Assembly: GCA_020248665.1 (NCBI GenBank)
Contig: JADCHE010000032.1
Location: 1 to 64,000 of the forward strand
Direction of reading: 5' to 3'
From: Burkholderiales bacterium
GTDB taxonomy: Bacteria; Pseudomonadota; Gammaproteobacteria; Burkholderiales; Burkholderiaceae_E
DNA: 64,000 bases
A model generated the notes under the pieces. The model was not told where the DNA came from, made no database searches, and worked only from the letters and a program-made list of their open reading frames with translations. The number at the start of each line of letters is the position of its first letter. The stretch's first letter is position 1. This document shows, piece after piece, positions 36,314 through 44,816 of this stretch. Position numbers and translations under genes: made by a program.

Positions 36314-37221
36314 CGTGTCCTCGTCTCGGGCGCCGCGGGGTCGGCGGGCGGCATCGGCGCGACGTAGCTGTACAGGCCGATGCGGATGCGGTGGTCGGTC
36401 GGACGGCCGGCCGTGCGGTCGGCGTCCTCGAGCCGCTGCAGCTCGGGCGCGAGCGCGCGCAGCAGCGTCTGCCAGAACTCGCGGGCGCGCCCGGCCGCAT
36501 GCTCGGCCGACGCCTTCGACAGCTCGTCGGCGAACAGCGCCTGCTCGACGAACGGCGGGCGCGGCGCCTCGCCCTCGTCCGCGGCGCGCAGCGTCGCGGC
36601 GACGTTCGCGTGCGCGGCCGCGAGGTGGTCGCCGACGTTGTCGCCGAGGAACCCGAGCAGCTCGCCGATGCGGCCGGCAGGCACGTACGCGTCGGCGCGC
36701 AGCGAGACGGTGTCGACCGCCTCGTCGTGCTCGACGAGCCCGAGCCGCACCAGCTCGTCGAGCAGCGTCCTGGGGTGGACGTCGGTCGTCGTGCCGCGGG
36801 CGAGCGACTCGAAGCTGGGGCCGCCGTCGGCGGGCGACCGGCGCGGCAGCACGCGCGGACGGCCGTCGTGCTGCCAGGCGGCGCCGGTCATCCAGCGTGT
36901 GAACAGCATCGCGGCGAGCGTCGAGTCGGCACGGACCGCGTCCAGGCCGGGCGCCTCGGTCAGGCGGCGGACGTCCTTGCGGTGGATACCGGTCATCACG
37001 CTGATGCGGCTCGCCGGCACGGCGCGCTCGCGGCCGGGCTGCCCTGCCGAACGGATCGCCGCGTCGATCATTGCCCGCTTCATCAGCTCCTCGAGCTGAC
37101 CGAACTGCACGCCGTGGTCGATCGCCAGCCGCGCGAGCGGGCGCAATACCGCCAACAGCGCGTCGATCGCGGCCGAGGAGTCCGGCGAGCCCTCGGGCAG
37201 GGGCTGGGGAGTGGGGGTCAC
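36310..37221 (-). CDS. DUF6502-family protein (copy 1)
   Basis: 303-aa soluble protein of unknown function. The N-terminal part looks like a winged-helix region: LRPLARLAIDHGVQFGQLEE, then SRISVMTGIHRKDVRRLTE, which reads like an HTH (recognition helix IHRKDVRRL). The middle has TTTDVHPRTLLDELVRLGLV, again HTH-like. A regulatory role is thus plausible but unproven. The start is GTG at 37221; the predicted -10 ends only 6 bases before it. The 3' end overlaps the DUF5666 start by 4 bp. Copy 2 lies at 38397-39311, in the same gene order. Confidence 0.85.
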   Translation of the reverse strand: MTPTPQPLPEGSPDSSAAIDALLAVLRPLARLAIDHGVQFGQLEELMKRAMIDAAIRSAGQPGRERAVPASRISVMTGIHRKDVRRLTEAPGLDAVRADSTLAAMLFTRWMTGAAWQHDGRPRVLPRRSPADGGPSFESLARGTTTDVHPRTLLDELVRLGLVEHDEAVDTVSLRADAYVPAGRIGELLGFLGDNVGDHLAAAHANVAATLRAADEGEAPRPPFVEQALFADELSKASAEHAAGRAREFWQTLLRALAPELQRLEDADRTAGRPTDHRIRIGLYSYVAPMPPADPAAPETRTR

Positions 37222-37227
37222 CGGATC

Positions 37228-37233
37228 AGTATA
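37228..37233 (-). promoter_or_regulatory. -10 element TATACT close to the DUF6502 start
   Basis: On the minus strand TATACT ends 6 bases before the GTG start codon at 37221, which would place the transcription start at or next to the G of GTG: a leaderless message. Upstream is an AT-rich GGGAATTTTGCCC near-palindrome. The -35 (CACATC at 17 bases) is poor. Confidence 0.4.
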
Positions 37234-37484
37234 GTGGGCAAAATTCCCTCGATGTGGCGGGGCGACGAGTCGGCGCCAGTGGCGGACGAGCGGACCGGCT
37301 CGCCCGTCGGTGGGGCGGGCCGGCTGGATCGGCGGCGGCGTCGAGCCACTTCAGGGACGGCTGCGCCGGGCAGTGGCGGGCCGCGCGAGAGGAGGGGGCC
37401 GCCGCGCGGAACGGGACTCCGCCCGGAGCGGGTCGAGGGGCGCCGAGGCCGGACGCGCCGGGCTGGCGCCCGGGCGGACCGTGA

Positions 37485-38400
37485 GCGCTCGATGCGGATC
37501 GTGGCCGCGCGGAGCACCGTCGCGCGCACGCCGGTCACGACGACCGCCGTGCCCGAAGCCGGGTCGGCCGCCGTGCCGCCGACGATCCGACCTGCGCCGG
37601 CGTCGACGACGAACTCGCGGCCGTACGCGTCGCGGACGACGACCGCTGACAGGCTGCTCGCCGCGACGATCGTCCCGCGGATCTGGGCCGGATCCTCGCC
37701 GCCCGCCGCGTCGCCGTTCGCGCCCGGCACCCCCGGGATCTCCCGGCTGCGCGCCACGAGCGTCGCCCCGTTGACCGAACCGATCACGCGCACCCGCGCG
37801 CCGCTTCGCAGCGAGGCGACGGAGCCTCCGGATACCGTCGCGCCGCAGGCGCCCACCTGCAGCCCGTCGACCGCGAAGCGCGAGATCGATTCGAACCGCG
37901 ACACGGTGCCGTCGACGCGCGTCGGCGACGCCGCCGGCCACCTGCGGCCGGGGCAGGTCGATGCGCACGGCCCCGCAGCACCTGCCCAGCCGCCACGGCC
38001 GGCGCCGCGCCCCGGACCGGGGTGCCGTCGTCGATCCGCGCGGGCAGCTCGCCGGCGGCGCGCAGGTCGATGACCTGCGTGCCGATCGTCGGTCGCGCCC
38101 CGGCACGGTCGAATCGGGATGAGGGGCCGCGCACCCGCAAGAGCCCCTCGACGTCGCCACGGGTGTCCACCCGGCTCGCCCTCAGCACGCCTGTCGACGG
38201 ATCGGCGAAGCCTCGGGCTTCGACCGCGCCGCTGGGGAAGCGTGCGACGCCTGTCCGGTGCCGCCGCTGCGGATGCGGGCCAGCTCGCCGCCAACGCTGC
38301 CGCCGCAGCCGCCGCAGCCGACCGCGGCCGCGCCGAGCGCGAGCAGCGAGCCGAGCGTGCGCCGGCATGTCGTCATGATCGCGATCGGTCGACGGGTCAC
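37485..38400 (-). pseudogene. Decayed second DUF5666 gene
   Basis: The GTG at 38400 overlaps the DUF6502 copy-2 stop (GTGA), as in the intact pair. It opens a lipoprotein signal (TLGSLLALGAAAVGCGG). The frame is lost after SGGTGQA. DUF5666 modules continue in a second frame (VEARGFADPSTGVLRASRVD, TIGTQVIDLRAAGELPARI) and then a third (SRFESISRFAVDGLQVGACG, RGTIVAASSLSAVVVRDAYG, ATIRIER). The normal stop just after IER is missing. At least two or three indels separate the parts. About 300 codons of 422 remain, so modules have also been lost. Confidence 0.82.
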
Positions 38401-39311
38401 CGCGTCTCGCTTCCGTCGGACGGGGCCGCGCCGCCCCCGACCGGCTCCACGTAGCAGTACAGGCCGATCCGTACCCGCTGGTCCGCCGCGCGTCCGGCGG
38501 CGCGGTCCTCGTCCTCGAGCCGCTGCAGCTCGGGCGCGAGCGTGCCGAGCAGGCGGCCCCAGTACGCGCGCGCCCGTTCGGCCGCGTCGTCGGCGGATCC
38601 GGCCGACAGTGCGTCGGCGTACAGCGCCTGCTCGACGAACGGCGGCCGCTCGGGTGGCTCGCCGCCGGCCGCGCGCAGCGCCGCGGCGACGTTGGCCTGC
38701 GCGGCGGCGAGGTGATCTCCGACGTTCGCCGCGAGGAAGGCGAGCAGCCCCTCGATGCGGCCGGTCGGCACGAACGCGTCGCCGCGCAGCGCGACGGTGT
38801 CCGCGGCCTCGTCGACGGCGACCAGCTCCAGCCGCAGCAGTTCGTCGAGCAGCGTGCGCGGATGCACGTCGGTGGTCACGCCGCGCGCGAGCGTCTCGAA
38901 GCTCGGGCCGTCCGCGACCGGCCGGCGTGGCAGCGCGAGCGGACGGCCTTCGCCGTCGTGCCACGCCCGGTCGGTCATCCAACGGGTGAAGAGCTCCGCG
39001 GCGGGCGCGCGCTCGGCGCGCAGCTCCGCGAGGTCGGTCGACTCGACGAGCCGCTTGACCTCCTTGCGGTGGATGCCGGAGATCACGCTGAGCCGGCTGA
39101 TCGCCGGCGCCGCGCGACCGGCCTCGCCCTCGGTCGCCCTGAGGGCCGCCTCCACCATGGCGCGCTTCGCCAGCTCCTCGAGCTGGCCGAACTGCACGCC
39201 GTGGTCGATCGCCAGCCGCGCCAGCGGGCGCAGCACCGCCAGCAGCGCGTCGATCGCGGCGGCGGACGCGCCCCCGGCGGCGACGGGGACGTTGGCGGGC
39301 GGGGGCGTCAT
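38397..39311 (-). CDS. DUF6502-family protein (copy 2)
   Basis: 304-aa paralogue of the protein at 36310-37221. Long blocks are the same: LLAVLRPLARLAIDHGVQFG, IHRKEVKRL, TTDVHPRTLLDELLRLELV, VPTGRIEGLLAFLAANVGDH, and RVRIGLYCYVEP at the end. The reading frame is intact although its DUF5666 partner is broken. The ATG at 39311 begins MTPPPANVPVAAGG; the strong -10 seen before copy 1 is not conserved here. Function unknown, same HTH-like features. A tandem duplication of the two-gene unit is the simplest history. Confidence 0.85.
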   Translation of the reverse strand: MTPPPANVPVAAGGASAAAIDALLAVLRPLARLAIDHGVQFGQLEELAKRAMVEAALRATEGEAGRAAPAISRLSVISGIHRKEVKRLVESTDLAELRAERAPAAELFTRWMTDRAWHDGEGRPLALPRRPVADGPSFETLARGVTTDVHPRTLLDELLRLELVAVDEAADTVALRGDAFVPTGRIEGLLAFLAANVGDHLAAAQANVAAALRAAGGEPPERPPFVEQALYADALSAGSADDAAERARAYWGRLLGTLAPELQRLEDEDRAAGRAADQRVRIGLYCYVEPVGGGAAPSDGSETR

Positions 39312-39459
39312 CGGATAGCGGTCGATCGGGGCATGGTCTGGGCGAGTCCCTACCGATCCTCCGCGCGCCAGGACGGGGCAGCGAGCAAATGCTTCCGTTC
39401 CGGCCGCACGAGGCCCGGCGCCGGTCAGCCGCGAGCGGCCGTCCTGTCGGCGGCGCGAC

Positions 39460-40230
39460 TCAACTCGAGGCCATCAGGTAGTTCAGCGCCAGCCGCCCGC
39501 CGTCCGGGTAGACCGTCTGGCCGGTCAGGTACGAACCGTCGTCGCCGGCGAGGAACACCGCGACCTTCGCGATCTCGTCGGGTTCGCCGAGGCGCCCGAG
39601 CGGGGTGCGCGACATGATGGTCCGCTCCGCCGCCGGCGAGCCGAGCACCGCGTTGCGGGCGAGCTCGGTGGCGATCGTGCCGGGGCCGATCGCGTTGACA
39701 CGGATGCCCTTCGGCGCGAGCGAGATCGCCATCACCTTGGTCAGCTGCGCGACGCCGCCCTTCGACACGCAGTAGGGCACCTGGTTCGGGATCGCGATCA
39801 CCGCGTTGACGCTCGACATGTTGACGATCGCACCGCTTCGCTTCGCGCCGACCATCCACTTCGCGACCGCCTGGCCGAACAGGAAGTAGGACTTCAGGTT
39901 CACACCGAGTACGCGGTCGAAGTCGGCCTCGGCGAGCTCGAGGAAGTCGGCCGCATGCGTGACGCCCGCATTGTTCAGCAGCACGTCGATCGCGCCGAAG
40001 CGCTCGAGCGTGGCGGCCACCGCGCGAGAGACCGTCTCGGCCTTCGCGACGTCGCCGGCGACGAAGAGCGCGCGCTCGGTGCCGATCTTCGCGACCGCGT
40101 CGGCCCCGCGCGCCGCGTCGACGTCGACGATCGCGACCTTCGCGCCCTCGTCGGCGAACCGGCTCGCGCACGCGAGCCCGATGCCCTGCGCACCACCGGT
40201 CACCAGCGCCACCTTCGACTCAAGCTTCAT
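39460..40230 (-). CDS. Short-chain dehydrogenase/reductase (FabG-like SDR)
   Basis: 256-aa NAD(P)-dependent classical SDR. The dinucleotide motif is TGGAQGIG (residues 11-18), Asp36-Asp38 in VAIVDVDAA suggest NAD preference, then NNAG at 86-89, and the catalytic Ser140, Tyr153, Lys157 (NMSSVNAV, PYCVSKGG). The C-terminal GSYLTGQTVYPDGGRLALNY is standard. Substrate not predictable; members oxidise secondary alcohols or sugars. The ATG at 40230 is 63 bp from divergent dacB. It appears monocistronic. Confidence 0.92.
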   Translation of the reverse strand: MKLESKVALVTGGAQGIGLACASRFADEGAKVAIVDVDAARGADAVAKIGTERALFVAGDVAKAETVSRAVAATLERFGAIDVLLNNAGVTHAADFLELAEADFDRVLGVNLKSYFLFGQAVAKWMVGAKRSGAIVNMSSVNAVIAIPNQVPYCVSKGGVAQLTKVMAISLAPKGIRVNAIGPGTIATELARNAVLGSPAAERTIMSRTPLGRLGEPDEIAKVAVFLAGDDGSYLTGQTVYPDGGRLALNYLMASS

Positions 40231-40293
40231 TCCCCGTCCTCCTCGTGTCGGGCCGTCGGGCGGTGCCCGATCGGCGTGAGATCATCGCGGATT

Positions 40294-41769
40294 ATGGATC
40301 GTCGCGACCCGTTTCGTTCCCCTTCCGGACGCGCTGTCGGGGCATGGCTCGCGGCCGTGTCGGTCGCAGCCGCGTCGACGCTCGCGGGCCTAGCGGGCCC
40401 GGCGGCCGCGCAGACGATGCCGCCCGCGGTCGCCGACGCGATCCGCGCCGCTGGCGTGTCGCCGAACGAGGTCGGCCTGCTGGTCGCTCCGGTCGACGGC
40501 CGCGCGCCGATCGCCACGCACAACGCCGAGCTCGCCTTCAATCCGGCCTCGACGATGAAGCTGGTGACGACCTACGCGGCGCTCTCGCTGCTCGGGCCGG
40601 ACTACCGCTGGACCACCGCCGTCGCGACCCGCGGCCGGATCGAGGGCGACGTGCTGCTCGGCGACCTGGTGCTGCGTGGTGGCGGCGACCCGAAGCTCGT
40701 CATCGAGGACATGGCCGAGCTGGTCGCGCGGCTGCGCGCGACCGGCCTGCGCGAGATCCGTGGCAACCTCGTCGTCGACGACTCGCTGTACGACGTCGGC
40801 GACGAGTCCTACGAGAAGTTCGACGGCGACCCGGCACAGCCGTACAACGTGCGTCCGTACGCGGCGCTGATGAACTTCAAGGCGACGAAGGTCGTCGTGC
40901 GTCCGCAGGGCGCCTCGGTCGCGATCGAGCTCGACCCGCCGCTCGCCGGCGTGCCGCTGGTCAACGAGGTCAAGCTGGTGAAGGGGCCGTGCCGCTTCGG
41001 CGCCTGGGGCCTCGCGGTCCGCGACGCGGGGCCCGAGGACAAGCCGTCGATCAAGGTGGGCGGCGCCTACTCGGCCGGCTGCGGCGAGCAGTCGACGATG
41101 GTCGCGGTGCTGAACCATCGCCAGTTCATCCACGGCTTCTTCCTCGGCGCGTGGCAGGCGGCCGGCGGCACCTGGTCCGGACGCACCATCGTCGAGCGCG
41201 GCGTCGACCCGTCGCTGCCGGTGCTCGCGCAGTGGACGTCGCCGCGCACGCTGGCCGACGTGGTCAAGGACATCAACAAGTTCAGCAACAACGTGATGGC
41301 GCGGCAGGTGATGCTGCAGACCTCGGCCGATCCGGTCGCGCGCCGCCCCGCGACGCTCGAGCGCGCGCGCCGCACGGTCGCGGGTTGGCTCGAGCGCCGC
41401 GGCCTGCGCTCGCCCGAGCTGGTCATCGACAACGGCTCGGGCCTGTCGCGACAGGAGCGGATCTCGCCGGTCTCGATGACGCGGCTGCTGGTCGACGCGA
41501 TGCGCAGCGACCAGGCCGCGACCTTCGTCGACTCGCTGCCGGTCGTCGGCGTCGACGGCACGATGAAGGGTCGGCTGCGCGACGAGCCGGTCGCCGGCCG
41601 CGCGTGGATCAAGACCGGCAGCCTCAACGACGTGCGCACCATCGCCGGCTACGTCGATGCCGCGTCGGGCCGCCGCTACGCGGTGGTGATGCTGGTCAAC
41701 GGCCCGCGCGCGCAGGCCACCGGCGCCGCCCAGGACGCGCTGATCCGCTGGGTCCACGCGAATGGGTGA
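40294..41769 (+). CDS. dacB: D-alanyl-D-alanine carboxypeptidase/endopeptidase (PBP4, DacB)
   Basis: 491-aa periplasmic class-C penicillin-binding protein that trims peptidoglycan stem peptides and cross-links. A signal peptide spans about residues 1-40 (VGAWLAAVSVAAASTLAGLA, cleavage near AAAQ). Penicillin-binding motifs: Ser86-x-x-Lys89 (STMK), Ser331-Asn-Asn (SNN) and Lys440-Thr-Gly (KTG). The PBP4-specific insert lies between the first two motifs. Length is normal. The ATG at 40294 fits the signal; the frame is open further upstream but overlaps the SDR gene. It converges with ubiD across a hairpin. Confidence 0.95.
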   Translation: MDRRDPFRSPSGRAVGAWLAAVSVAAASTLAGLAGPAAAQTMPPAVADAIRAAGVSPNEVGLLVAPVDGRAPIATHNAELAFNPASTMKLVTTYAALSLLGPDYRWTTAVATRGRIEGDVLLGDLVLRGGGDPKLVIEDMAELVARLRATGLREIRGNLVVDDSLYDVGDESYEKFDGDPAQPYNVRPYAALMNFKATKVVVRPQGASVAIELDPPLAGVPLVNEVKLVKGPCRFGAWGLAVRDAGPEDKPSIKVGGAYSAGCGEQSTMVAVLNHRQFIHGFFLGAWQAAGGTWSGRTIVERGVDPSLPVLAQWTSPRTLADVVKDINKFSNNVMARQVMLQTSADPVARRPATLERARRTVAGWLERRGLRSPELVIDNGSGLSRQERISPVSMTRLLVDAMRSDQAATFVDSLPVVGVDGTMKGRLRDEPVAGRAWIKTGSLNDVRTIAGYVDAASGRRYAVVMLVNGPRAQATGAAQDALIRWVHANG

Positions 41770-41811
41770 GGCCGGGGTTTCGGCGAGCACTGCTCTCCGC
41801 CGGCCGAACGG

Positions 41812-41831
41812 GCGCCGCATGCTTGCGGCGC
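41812..41831. terminator. Hairpin between convergent dacB and ubiD
   Basis: GCGCCGC (41812-41818) pairs perfectly with GCGGCGC (41825-41831) around a 6-base loop. It lies between two convergent genes with no U-run on either side. It may be a bidirectional terminator. Confidence 0.35.
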
Positions 41832-41873
41832 ACTGCTGCGTCCCGAACGCCAATCCGGCGAGAGCCGGCTGAC

Positions 41874-43430
41874 CTACAACCCCAGCTCCCCCCACATCGC
41901 ATCCACCTTCTTCTTCACCTGCGGCGTCATCGCGATGGTGCGACCCCATTCCCGATCCGTCTCGCCGGGCCACTTGTTGGTCGCATCCAGCCCCATCTTC
42001 GAGCCGAGCCCCGAGACCGGCGACGCGAAGTCGAGGTAGTCGATCGGCGTACGGTCGACCAGCGTCGTGTCGCGGATCGGGTCGACGCGCGTCGTGATCG
42101 CCCAGATCACGTCCTTCCAGTCGCGCGGGTCGACGTCGTCGTCGACCACCACGATGAACTTCGTGTACATGAACTGGCGCAGGAAGCTCCAGATCCCGAA
42201 CATCACGCGCTTGGCGTGGCCGGGGTACTGCTTCTTCATCGACACCACCGCCATCCGGTACGAGCAGCCTTCTGGGGGCAGGTAGAAGTCGACGATCTCG
42301 GGGAACTGCTTGCGCAGGATCGGCACGAACACTTCGTTCAGCGCGACCCCGAGGATCGCCGGCTCGTCGGGCGGCTTGCCGGTGTAGGTCGAGTGGTAGA
42401 TCGCGTTCTCGCGCATCGTGATGCGGTCGATCGCGAACACCGGGAACCAGTCCTGCTCGTTGTAGTAGCCGGTGTGGTCGCCGTACGGTCCCTCGAGCGC
42501 CATCTCCCAGCCGTTCAACGCCGACGGCGGCGGCTCGCCCTTCCAGCCGAGGCGCGCCGCGTGCGCGCGGGTGAGCGACCCGTCGGGGTCCGGCTGGATC
42601 GACCCTTCCAGCACGATCTCGGCGGTCGCCGGCACGCGCAGCTCGTTGCCGACGCACTTGACCAGCTCGGTCTTCGCGCCGCGCAGCAGCCCCGCGAACT
42701 GGTACTCCGACAGCGTGTCGGGCACCGGGGTGACCGCACCGAGGATCGTCGCCGGATCGCAGCCGAGCACCACCGCGATCGGGAACGGCGTGCCGGGCTT
42801 CGCGATCGCGTGCTCGCGGAAGTCGAGCGCGCCGCCGCGATGCGCGAGCCATCGCATGATCGTGCGGTCGCGCCCGATCACCTGCTGGCGGTAGATCCCC
42901 AGGTTCTGCCGCGCCTTCGCGGGCCCGCGCGTGACGACGAGCCCCCAGGTGATCAGCGGCGCGACGTCGCCTGGCCAGCAGGTCTGCACCGGCAGCGCGC
43001 CGAGGTCGACCTGCGCACCCTCGAGCACGCGCTGCTGGCAGGGCGCGCGCGACACCTCGCGCGGCGCCATGTTCAGGACCTGGCGCAGCACCGGCAGCTT
43101 GTCCCAGGCGTCCTTCAGCCCCTTCGGCGGCTCGGGCTCCTTGAGGTACGCGAGCAGCGTGCCGATCTCGCGCAGCGCGTCGACCGAGTCCTCGCCCATG
43201 CCGAGCGCGACCCTTCGCGGGGTGCCGAAGAGGTTGGCGAGCACTGGGTGCGCCGACCTGCGGCCGTCCTGCTCCGGGTGCTCGAAGAGCAGCGCCGGCC
43301 CCTGCGCGCGCAGCACCCGGTCGGCGATCTCGGTCATCTCGAACCGCGGCGACACCGGGCGCGTGATCCGACGCAGCTCGCCGCGCGATTCCAGTTGTGC
43401 GACGAAATCGCGGAGATCGGCGTAGCGCAT
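41874..43430 (-). CDS. ubiD: UbiD-family decarboxylase (3-polyprenyl-4-hydroxybenzoate decarboxylase)
   Basis: 518-aa prenylated-FMN decarboxylase for ubiquinone synthesis; it needs prFMN made by UbiX, not in this window. The sequence follows UbiD closely: [20 protein letters not shown] at the N-terminus, [29 protein letters not shown] (prFMN/metal region), [27 protein letters not shown], and the C-terminal [12 protein letters not shown] and [16 protein letters not shown]. Length is that of ubiquinone-type UbiD, a little longer than aromatic-acid decarboxylases. The ATG at 43430 matches the family start. Confidence 0.96.
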   Translation of the reverse strand: MRYADLRDFVAQLESRGELRRITRPVSPRFEMTEIADRVLRAQGPALLFEHPEQDGRRSAHPVLANLFGTPRRVALGMGEDSVDALREIGTLLAYLKEPEPPKGLKDAWDKLPVLRQVLNMAPREVSRAPCQQRVLEGAQVDLGALPVQTCWPGDVAPLITWGLVVTRGPAKARQNLGIYRQQVIGRDRTIMRWLAHRGGALDFREHAIAKPGTPFPIAVVLGCDPATILGAVTPVPDTLSEYQFAGLLRGAKTELVKCVGNELRVPATAEIVLEGSIQPDPDGSLTRAHAARLGWKGEPPPSALNGWEMALEGPYGDHTGYYNEQDWFPVFAIDRITMRENAIYHSTYTGKPPDEPAILGVALNEVFVPILRKQFPEIVDFYLPPEGCSYRMAVVSMKKQYPGHAKRVMFGIWSFLRQFMYTKFIVVVDDDVDPRDWKDVIWAITTRVDPIRDTTLVDRTPIDYLDFASPVSGLGSKMGLDATNKWPGETDREWGRTIAMTPQVKKKVDAMWGELGL

Positions 43431-43483
43431 AGGGGTCGGGAAGAGGAATCGGGGTGATCGCGGATCTTCGCACGGGGAACGGT

Positions 43484-43511
43484 TTGACCCTCGGGGGAGG
43501 GGTGGTAGAAT
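43484..43511 (+). promoter_or_regulatory. Sigma-70 promoter for the lytic transglycosylase gene
   Basis: TTGACC (43484-43489) and TAGAAT (43506-43511) are 16 bases apart, a near-consensus pair in this GC-rich background. The implied transcription start near 43518 leaves a leader of about 270 nt before the ATG at 43791. Confidence 0.7.
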
Positions 43512-43517
43512 TCGTGA

Positions 43518-43790
43518 ACTCATCGGTCCGGATCCATCCGGACCACTCCGGGCGGACTGGATCCGCCTTGTGTCAGCGGATCGCCCCGAACAGAGAGGGC
43601 GACCATCGCGCGGTGAAAGGACCGTGCACCGGCGCACAACGCGCCACGCCGGGTCGGCGCCCAAGGGGCCCACCCGAAAAAAGACGGCCGCAGGTCGTCG
43701 CGGGATCGGGCAGCCTCGTCTGCCGAAGTGACTGGAATCCTCCGGCGCACGCGCCGGGGCCTCGCAGCAGGATGCTGCACGGGAGTACGG
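43518..43790 (+). other. Long structured 5' leader, class unknown
   Basis: About 270 nt lie between the predicted start site and the transglycosylase ATG. Several clean inverted repeats occur in a row: GGTCCGGAT/ATCCGGACC (43525-43533 with 43536-43544, or a 7-bp hairpin with a 6-base loop), GGCGGA/TCCGCC (43551-43556 with 43562-43567), and TCGCCC/GGGCGA around 43580-43602. Further down is an A-run (CGAAAAAAGACGG at about 43674). It could be a regulatory leader or encode a small RNA. I could not match it to a riboswitch class. Confidence 0.4.
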
Positions 43791-44738
43791 ATGTCGGAAC
43801 AACGCAGGATCGACCTGCTGTTCGCCGTGGCCGTCAGGATGTTCGCGCTCGCGCGTCTGTCGCGCCGCGCGGCCCCGGCCGTCGCGATGGTGCTCGTGGT
43901 CGTCGTCGCGGTGCACGGCACGCTCGGTGGCGTGGACGTGGCCTCGGTGCCCCGCCTGGCCATGGACGTGCCGCCCGGGTTCGCCCAGCCGGCGGCCCGG
44001 ACGCATGCCCACGCCAGCGCGTCGCCGCGCGAGGTCGCCGACCGCTCGGAGATGCTGGCTGCGCCGATCGTCTCCGAGACGCCGTTGCGCCCGGTGCCGC
44101 GCCTGGACAAGGAGCAGGAGAACATCGCGCGTTTCATCGCGCAGCGCTACCGCGTCGGCCTCGACGCCACCAGCGAGTTCGTCTATCACGCCTACCGCGC
44201 CGCGCGCGACGTGAAGGTCGACCCGATGCTCGTGCTCGCCGTGATGTCGGTCGAGTCGAGCTTCAACCCGCGCGCGCAGAGCGCGGTCGGCGCGCAGGGC
44301 CTGATGCAGGTGCTGACCCGCGTGCACACCGAGAAGTTCATGCCCTTCGGAGGCATCCCCGCCGCATTCGATCCGGTCGCGAACATCCGCGTCGGCAGCG
44401 CGATCCTGAAGGAATACATCAAGCGCGAGGGCACGGTCGAGGGCGCGCTGAAGTCGTACGTCGGCGCGGCGCTGGCCGAGCACGACGGCGGCTACGGCTC
44501 CAAGGTGCTGAACGCCCGCGAGCGGATCGCGGCGGCGGCGGCTGGCAAGCCGATCCCGCCCGAAACCGTCGTCACGCCGCGACCCGCGGCCGCCGAAGCG
44601 GAGCCGAAGACGCAGCCGGTCTCGCTGATCGTCGAGACGCGTACCCCGATCACAGACGAGTCCCGGGCCGCCGCGGCCGCCGAGCCGTCGGACGCGCACC
44701 GCGTGCCGCAGGGCCAGAAGGGGCCGGGCGAGATCTGA
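43791..44738 (+). CDS. Lytic transglycosylase with SLT domain
   Basis: 315-aa exported peptidoglycan glycan-strand cleaving enzyme. I chose the ATG at 43791: GGGAG stands 5 bases upstream, and the membrane/signal segment [17 protein letters not shown] follows at about residues 33-50. The SLT domain has the catalytic Glu155 in [20 protein letters not shown], then [13 protein letters not shown] and [12 protein letters not shown]. The C-terminus (from about 250) is a disordered Pro/Ala/Glu-rich tail. The central GLMQV motif is standard; the GYN-type motif is replaced by [20 protein letters not shown]. Probably a periplasmic or membrane-anchored cell-wall remodelling enzyme. Confidence 0.92.
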   Translation: MSEQRRIDLLFAVAVRMFALARLSRRAAPAVAMVLVVVVAVHGTLGGVDVASVPRLAMDVPPGFAQPAARTHAHASASPREVADRSEMLAAPIVSETPLRPVPRLDKEQENIARFIAQRYRVGLDATSEFVYHAYRAARDVKVDPMLVLAVMSVESSFNPRAQSAVGAQGLMQVLTRVHTEKFMPFGGIPAAFDPVANIRVGSAILKEYIKREGTVEGALKSYVGAALAEHDGGYGSKVLNARERIAAAAAGKPIPPETVVTPRPAAAEAEPKTQPVSLIVETRTPITDESRAAAAAEPSDAHRVPQGQKGPGEI

Positions 44739-44816
44739 TCGGCGCGACGCGCTGCGAATGCGAAGAAGGCTGCCCCCGGGTGGCCGTCCTCGTGTCTGGC
44801 CTGGCGCCCGCGGTGC

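Noticed and set aside
43518-43790. c-di-AMP (ydaO-type) riboswitch before the lytic transglycosylase
   Set aside because: The gene type would fit, but I could not find the conserved ydaO core sequence blocks, and this riboswitch is not usual in Betaproteobacteria.
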